This document shows positions 6,648 to 9,721 of a stretch of DNA of 9,721 nt, one piece after another; within the stretch, counting starts at the first letter, position 1, and each line of letters starts with the position of its first letter. The stretch is from positions 1 through 9,721 of the forward strand of contig JAGWYX010000080.1 in NCBI GenBank assembly GCA_018969165.1. The letters are read 5' to 3'. Below the pieces are notes generated by a model. The model was not told the DNA's origin. It made no database searches and saw only the letters and a program-made list of their open reading frames with translations. The translations under genes and the position numbers were made by a program. This stretch comes from Verrucomicrobiota bacterium. GTDB lineage: Bacteria; Verrucomicrobiota; Verrucomicrobiia; Limisphaerales; JAGWYX01.

Positions 6648-8324
6648 ATGATTGAACGAATGAAGTTTCCAATCGCCGTCGGAGGTGATCCGAGCCGAGT
6701 CACGTCGGCAGCTCCGGGATGCTTCGACGTTCCCAGCCCCGAAGCACGGACGATATTCAATGCCGCGCCTGTCCGCCAACCGGGTGGGGAAAGGCGCCTC
6801 CCCTCCCCGGCGGCGATGACTATCCGCGCATGGGGAGCAGGAAAGCGGTGCTCAAGCTGCATCAGCACGCTCCTTCTCGGGGGCACGCTCGTCGCTCTGT
6901 CCGGCTGCGCCGTCGGGCCCAACTATCACCCCCCGCAAACACCCGTGGCGGCCGCGTTCGCCGGGGGGAACCAGACGAACTTGAGCGTGGCCGAGCCCGT
7001 GGTCGATTGGTGGCGCGGCTTCCAGGATGAGGAACTGGATCAGTTAGTGGACCGCGCCGTGACCGGCAATCATGATCTGCGCATCGCCACCGCCAACCTG
7101 CTCGAAGCCCGTGCCCTCCGACTCGGGACCCGCTTCGACCTGCTGCCCTCCCTCAACGCCAACCCCAGCTACACGGACACCCAGTTCAGCAAGGCGGCCA
7201 TGTTCAACTTCCCCGTCCCGGACCGACACCTCGAACTCTACGACGCCGGCTTCGACGCCACCTGGGAACTCGACTTGTTCGGTCGCGTCCGCCGCTCCCT
7301 CGAAGCCGCCACCGCCAATGTGCAGGAGGCCGCCGCCCACCGCCGCGATATGCTCGTGAGCCTGATCAGTGAGGTCGCCCGCAACTACTTCGAGCTGCGC
7401 GGCGCGCAAAACCGGCTCGCCGTCGCCCACCAAAACGCCGACAACCAGCGTGAAACCGTCCAGATCACTCAGGCCCGACTGGACGGCGGCCGCGGCACCG
7501 AGCTGGACCTGGCTCGGGCCCGGGCCCAGCTCGATTCGACCCTGGCCAGCATCCCGCCGCTCGAGACGGTCGTCGCGCGCGCCATCCACCGTCTCAGCGT
7601 CCTGACCGGCCAACCGCCGACCGCCCTGACCGCCGAACTCGAAAGACCCAGCCCGATCCCCACCCTGCCGGCGCTGGTGGCCATCGGCAGCCCTGACAGC
7701 CTATTGCGCCGCCGACCGGACATCCGGGCCGCGGAACGGGCGTTGGCGGCCGCCACCGCCCGCATCGGCGTGGCCACCGCCGACCTGTTCCCCCGCGTGA
7801 CATTCGTCGGCAACATGGCCTTCCAGGCCACCCGCCTCTCCGGCCTCGGCCAGGAAGGCTCCGACGCCTACGCCTTCGGGCCCGGCATCACCTGGGCCGC
7901 CTTCGACCTCGGCCATGTCCGCGCCCGCATCCGCGCCGCCGACACGCGCGCCGAGGCCGCCCTGGCCAATTACCAGCGGACCGTTTTGACCTCGTTGGAG
8001 GAGACGGAAGACTCGCTGGTGGAGTTCGATCGTGAACGCGCGCGTCGCGACTACCTGCGGGCCTCGGCTCAGGCCAGCCAGACTGCCGCCCAGCTCGCGC
8101 GCGAGCGCTATGATAACGGCGCCACCGATTTCCTGACCGTGCTCGACGCCGAGCGGGTGCTCTACGCCGCCCAGGACCAACTGGCCGACAGCCGCACCCG
8201 CACCGCCACCGCGCTCATCGCCGTCTATAAATCCCTCGGCGGCGGCTGGGAAATCGAGCACCAGGACCCGGGACCGAGTCATTCGGCGCGGCGAATCCTG
8301 GGAAAGGCCGCGCCAGCGCCTTGA
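6648..8324 (+). CDS. Outer-membrane efflux lipoprotein, NodT/OprM family
   Basis: This is the TolC-like exit duct of the tripartite pump, 558 residues as annotated. The mature protein is well defined: a lipobox ending LSGC (Cys87) is followed by AVGPNYHPP, the usual NodT-family opening. Two repeated outer-membrane-efflux domains follow, with WELDLFGRVRRSLEAA near residue 207, RRRPDIRAAERALAAATARI near 350, and DFLTVLDAERVLYAAQDQLA near the C-terminus. The start is odd. ATG 6648 has the strong ribosome-binding site but places about 56 polar, Pro/Arg-rich residues before the signal peptide. ATG 6816 (residue 57, MTIRAWGAGKRC) would give a normal signal peptide of about 30 residues but has no Shine-Dalgarno. 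I keep 6648 as the ORF limit and regard either start as possible. It is the last gene of the efflux operon, 11 bases after the pump gene. Confidence 0.92.
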   Translation: MIERMKFPIAVGGDPSRVTSAAPGCFDVPSPEARTIFNAAPVRQPGGERRLPSPAAMTIRAWGAGKRCSSCISTLLLGGTLVALSGCAVGPNYHPPQTPVAAAFAGGNQTNLSVAEPVVDWWRGFQDEELDQLVDRAVTGNHDLRIATANLLEARALRLGTRFDLLPSLNANPSYTDTQFSKAAMFNFPVPDRHLELYDAGFDATWELDLFGRVRRSLEAATANVQEAAAHRRDMLVSLISEVARNYFELRGAQNRLAVAHQNADNQRETVQITQARLDGGRGTELDLARARAQLDSTLASIPPLETVVARAIHRLSVLTGQPPTALTAELERPSPIPTLPALVAIGSPDSLLRRRPDIRAAERALAAATARIGVATADLFPRVTFVGNMAFQATRLSGLGQEGSDAYAFGPGITWAAFDLGHVRARIRAADTRAEAALANYQRTVLTSLEETEDSLVEFDRERARRDYLRASAQASQTAAQLARERYDNGATDFLTVLDAERVLYAAQDQLADSRTRTATALIAVYKSLGGGWEIEHQDPGPSHSARRILGKAAPAP

Positions 8325-8373
8325 GGGAGTGGCGAAACCGGCAGGAGCGGCGCCGGACGGGAATCGATCCTGA

Positions 8374-8769
8374 TTAATCGCCGCCACCACCCTCGCCTTC
8401 CAGGACGGCAATGGCGGTGGCGTGGTGGGCGGTGTGACTGAGGCTGACGTGCACGACACGTCCGCCCCGTTGGTCGAGCAACTTGCGGCCCGGCCCGTGC
8501 AGCACCACGGTCGGCTGGCCGCTCGGCTCCCGGCGGATTTCCATGTCCTGCCATCCCAGGCTGCGGCCGATGCCGGTGCCGAAGGCCTTCGAGATCGCCT
8601 CCTTGGCGGCAAATCGCACGGCAACATGCGTCGCCGGCCACGGGAGGGACCGACAATAGGCCGCCTCCGCCGGCGCCAGAATCCGCCGTAAAAAACGGTC
8701 CCCGAACCGCGCCAGCGACCGCTCGATCCGTCCCACCTCGACCAGGTCGATGCCGACCCCGAGGATCAT
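8374..8769 (-). CDS. acpS: Holo-[acyl-carrier-protein] synthase
   Basis: The enzyme transfers 4'-phosphopantetheine from coenzyme A to a serine of acyl carrier protein, activating fatty acid synthesis in the cytoplasm. The 131 residues begin MILGVGIDLVEVGRIE, with the metal-binding Asp8. They continue through RFGDRFLRRIL and RFAAKEAISKAFGTG (Glu57, second metal ligand), and end with the HVSLSHT stretch near residues 107-113. Length and motifs match the AcpS class of phosphopantetheinyl transferases rather than the larger Sfp class. The ATG overlaps the pdxJ stop by four bases (ATGA), so the two are translationally coupled. A Gly-rich tail (EGEGGGGD) ends the protein. It converges with the outer-membrane factor gene. 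Confidence 0.95.
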   Translation of the reverse strand: MILGVGIDLVEVGRIERSLARFGDRFLRRILAPAEAAYCRSLPWPATHVAVRFAAKEAISKAFGTGIGRSLGWQDMEIRREPSGQPTVVLHGPGRKLLDQRGGRVVHVSLSHTAHHATAIAVLEGEGGGGD

Positions 8770-9506
8770 GCGAGATAGGCCTCCAACAGCACGAGCATTT
8801 CGCGGACCGCGGTGGCCAGGCCGACGGTGATCGAGCGGCTGATGATGCTGTGGCCGATGTTCAACTCCACCAGGTGCGGCACCTGGAACAGCACCCCGAG
8901 GTTCTGGTAGTTCAGGCCGTGGCCGGCATTGACGCGGAGGCCGGCGGCGTGCGCCTGCTGGGCGGCGGCCAGGAGCCGATCCAATTCCTCCTGGCGCTCG
9001 CGCTTGCGATTGAAGTGCTCGGCAAAGGCCCCCGTGTGCAATTCAACAAACTGGCTGCCCACGCGCGCCGCCGCCTCGACCTGGACCGGGTCCGGCGCGA
9101 TGAACAGACTGACGTCGATGCCCGCGTCGTTGAGTCGCTGGCGCGTGTCGCGCAGCGCCAGCCATTGACGGGCCACGTCCAGGCCGCCTTCGGTGGTGAT
9201 CTCCTGGCGGCGCTCGGGCACCAGGCAGACAATCCCGGGCTCGAGCTTCAGGGCAATGGCGACGATCTCGGGCGTGTTGGCCATCTCGAGGTTCAACCGG
9301 GTCTTGATGACCTCGCGCAATTTCCAAACATCGCGGTCCTGAATGTGGCGACGGTCCTCGCGCAGATGCGCGGTGATCCCATGCGCGCCGGCCGCTTCGC
9401 AAATCAGCGCCGCCTCGACCGGGTCCGGCTCCCCGCGCTCGCGACCGCGGTAACGGGCTTCGCGCAGCGTGGCCACGTGATCGATGTTGACGCCCAGCTT
9501 GAGCAT
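8766..9506 (-). CDS. pdxJ: Pyridoxine 5'-phosphate synthase
   Basis: The enzyme condenses 3-amino-2-oxopropyl phosphate with 1-deoxyxylulose 5-phosphate to pyridoxine 5'-phosphate, the ring-closing step of DXP-dependent vitamin B6 synthesis. The TIM-barrel protein has 246 residues, the usual length. Signatures are LGVNIDHVATLREAR at the start, HLREDRRHIQDRDV (His47), LNLEMA (Glu74), CLVPERRQEITTEGGLDV, ELHTGAFAEHF, NAGHGLNYQN (His196) and ELNIGHSIISRS. His47, Glu74 and His196 align with E. coli catalytic His45, Glu72 and His193. The ATG at 9506 is chosen because family members begin just before LGVNIDH. A TTG further upstream (9596) would add 30 residues unlike any PdxJ. It is followed directly by acpS, a common pairing in bacteria, and preceded after 13 bases by the end of another gene on the same strand. 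Confidence 0.96.
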   Translation of the reverse strand: MLKLGVNIDHVATLREARYRGRERGEPDPVEAALICEAAGAHGITAHLREDRRHIQDRDVWKLREVIKTRLNLEMANTPEIVAIALKLEPGIVCLVPERRQEITTEGGLDVARQWLALRDTRQRLNDAGIDVSLFIAPDPVQVEAAARVGSQFVELHTGAFAEHFNRKRERQEELDRLLAAAQQAHAAGLRVNAGHGLNYQNLGVLFQVPHLVELNIGHSIISRSITVGLATAVREMLVLLEAYLA

Positions 9507-9519
9507 GATAGCGGGCCCG

Positions 9520-9721
9520 TCAGTGCGCAGGTGGACCGCGCCGAACCGGGGGAGGGGGAGCGGGGATCGCGAGGGGTGCCGACACTGATCGGCCAAAGGA
9601 CAGAAACCCCGGATCCTCGAACCGGCGCATCAGCATCACCGCCTCGAAACCGGTCAGCCCCAGCGGCGCCTTGCGCTCGAACACCACTTCGCGGTCGGAA
9701 ATCAGGTTGCCCCGGGTGATC
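9520..9721 (-). CDS. Unrecognised protein, C-terminal 66 residues only (start outside window)
   Basis: An open frame enters from the right edge and stops with TGA at 9520-9522, 13 bases before the pdxJ start. The spacing suggests the same operon as pdxJ and acpS. The first part, ITRGNLISDREVVFERKAPL then GLTGFEAVMLMRRFEDPGFL, looks like a genuine structured protein. The last 20 or so residues (APLAIPAPPPPVRRGPPAH) are proline-rich and probably disordered. I do not recognise the family and give no function. The coding reading is supported by the absence of stops, the mixed composition of the first 45 residues and the operon-like spacing, but only 66 residues are visible. Confidence 0.5.
   Translation of the reverse strand, partial: ITRGNLISDREVVFERKAPLGLTGFEAVMLMRRFEDPGFLSFGRSVSAPLAIPAPPPPVRRGPPAH

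Noticed and set aside
8325..8373. Terminator between the converging efflux and pdxJ-acpS operons
   Set aside because: The best stem (CCGGC at 8338-8342 with GCCGG at 8352-8356) has a nine-base loop and no T-run on either strand. GATTAATC at 8372-8379 is a short palindrome only. Termination must occur here or nearby, but I cannot point to a signal.
9507..9596. N-terminal extension of PdxJ from a TTG at 9596
   Set aside because: The added 30 residues do not resemble any PdxJ start, and ATG 9506 sits exactly before the conserved LGVNIDH.
8850..9719. Plus-strand open frame of 289 residues across pdxJ
   Set aside because: It is antisense to a complete PdxJ with all catalytic motifs, and its translation shows no family features.

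Overview
This is a GC-rich, gene-dense bacterial window with eight complete protein genes and two genes cut by its edges. No RNA gene, insertion sequence, CRISPR array or long repeat was seen, and no stretch over 300 bases lacks a gene. A tripartite RND efflux system with an outer-membrane factor, plus pdxJ, indicates a Gram-negative cell. The neighbourhood of thrC, a MoaD/ThiS-like carrier and a free-standing NIL-domain protein suggests a non-enteric lineage. A Verrucomicrobiota or deltaproteobacteria-like group is my guess from gene content, not something the sequence proves.

Left block (1-1348, + strand): the C-terminal part of threonine synthase (thrC), then a 91-residue ubiquitin-like sulfur carrier ending in Gly-Gly, then a small NIL-domain protein. 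Carriers of this type, charged as C-terminal thiocarboxylates, supply sulfur for cofactors or, in some anaerobes, for homocysteine/methionine. Next to thrC, which uses O-phosphohomoserine, a role in sulfur amino acid synthesis is an attractive inference.

Middle block (1444-8324, + strand): a self-contained efflux operon. A sigma70-like promoter carries a perfect 6-4-6 palindrome, probably the operator of the TetR-family regulator that follows with a GTG start. Then come a periplasmic adaptor, a 1063-residue RND pump of the MexF/AcrB type with intact proton-relay residues, and a NodT-type outer-membrane lipoprotein channel. Gaps between genes are 11-37 bases, so one transcript is likely. The natural model is that the regulator represses its own operon until a ligand releases it and the pump is made.

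Right block (8374-9721, - strand): the end of an unrecognised gene, then pdxJ (vitamin B6) and acpS (acyl carrier protein activation). pdxJ and acpS overlap by four bases. This operon converges on the efflux operon with only 49 bases between them.

Most of the window is well-understood biology. The points most worth following are the thrC/carrier/NIL module, the operator-promoter and possible leaderless start of the regulator, and the misfit N-terminus of the outer-membrane factor. I found no convincing evidence for a wholly new system.
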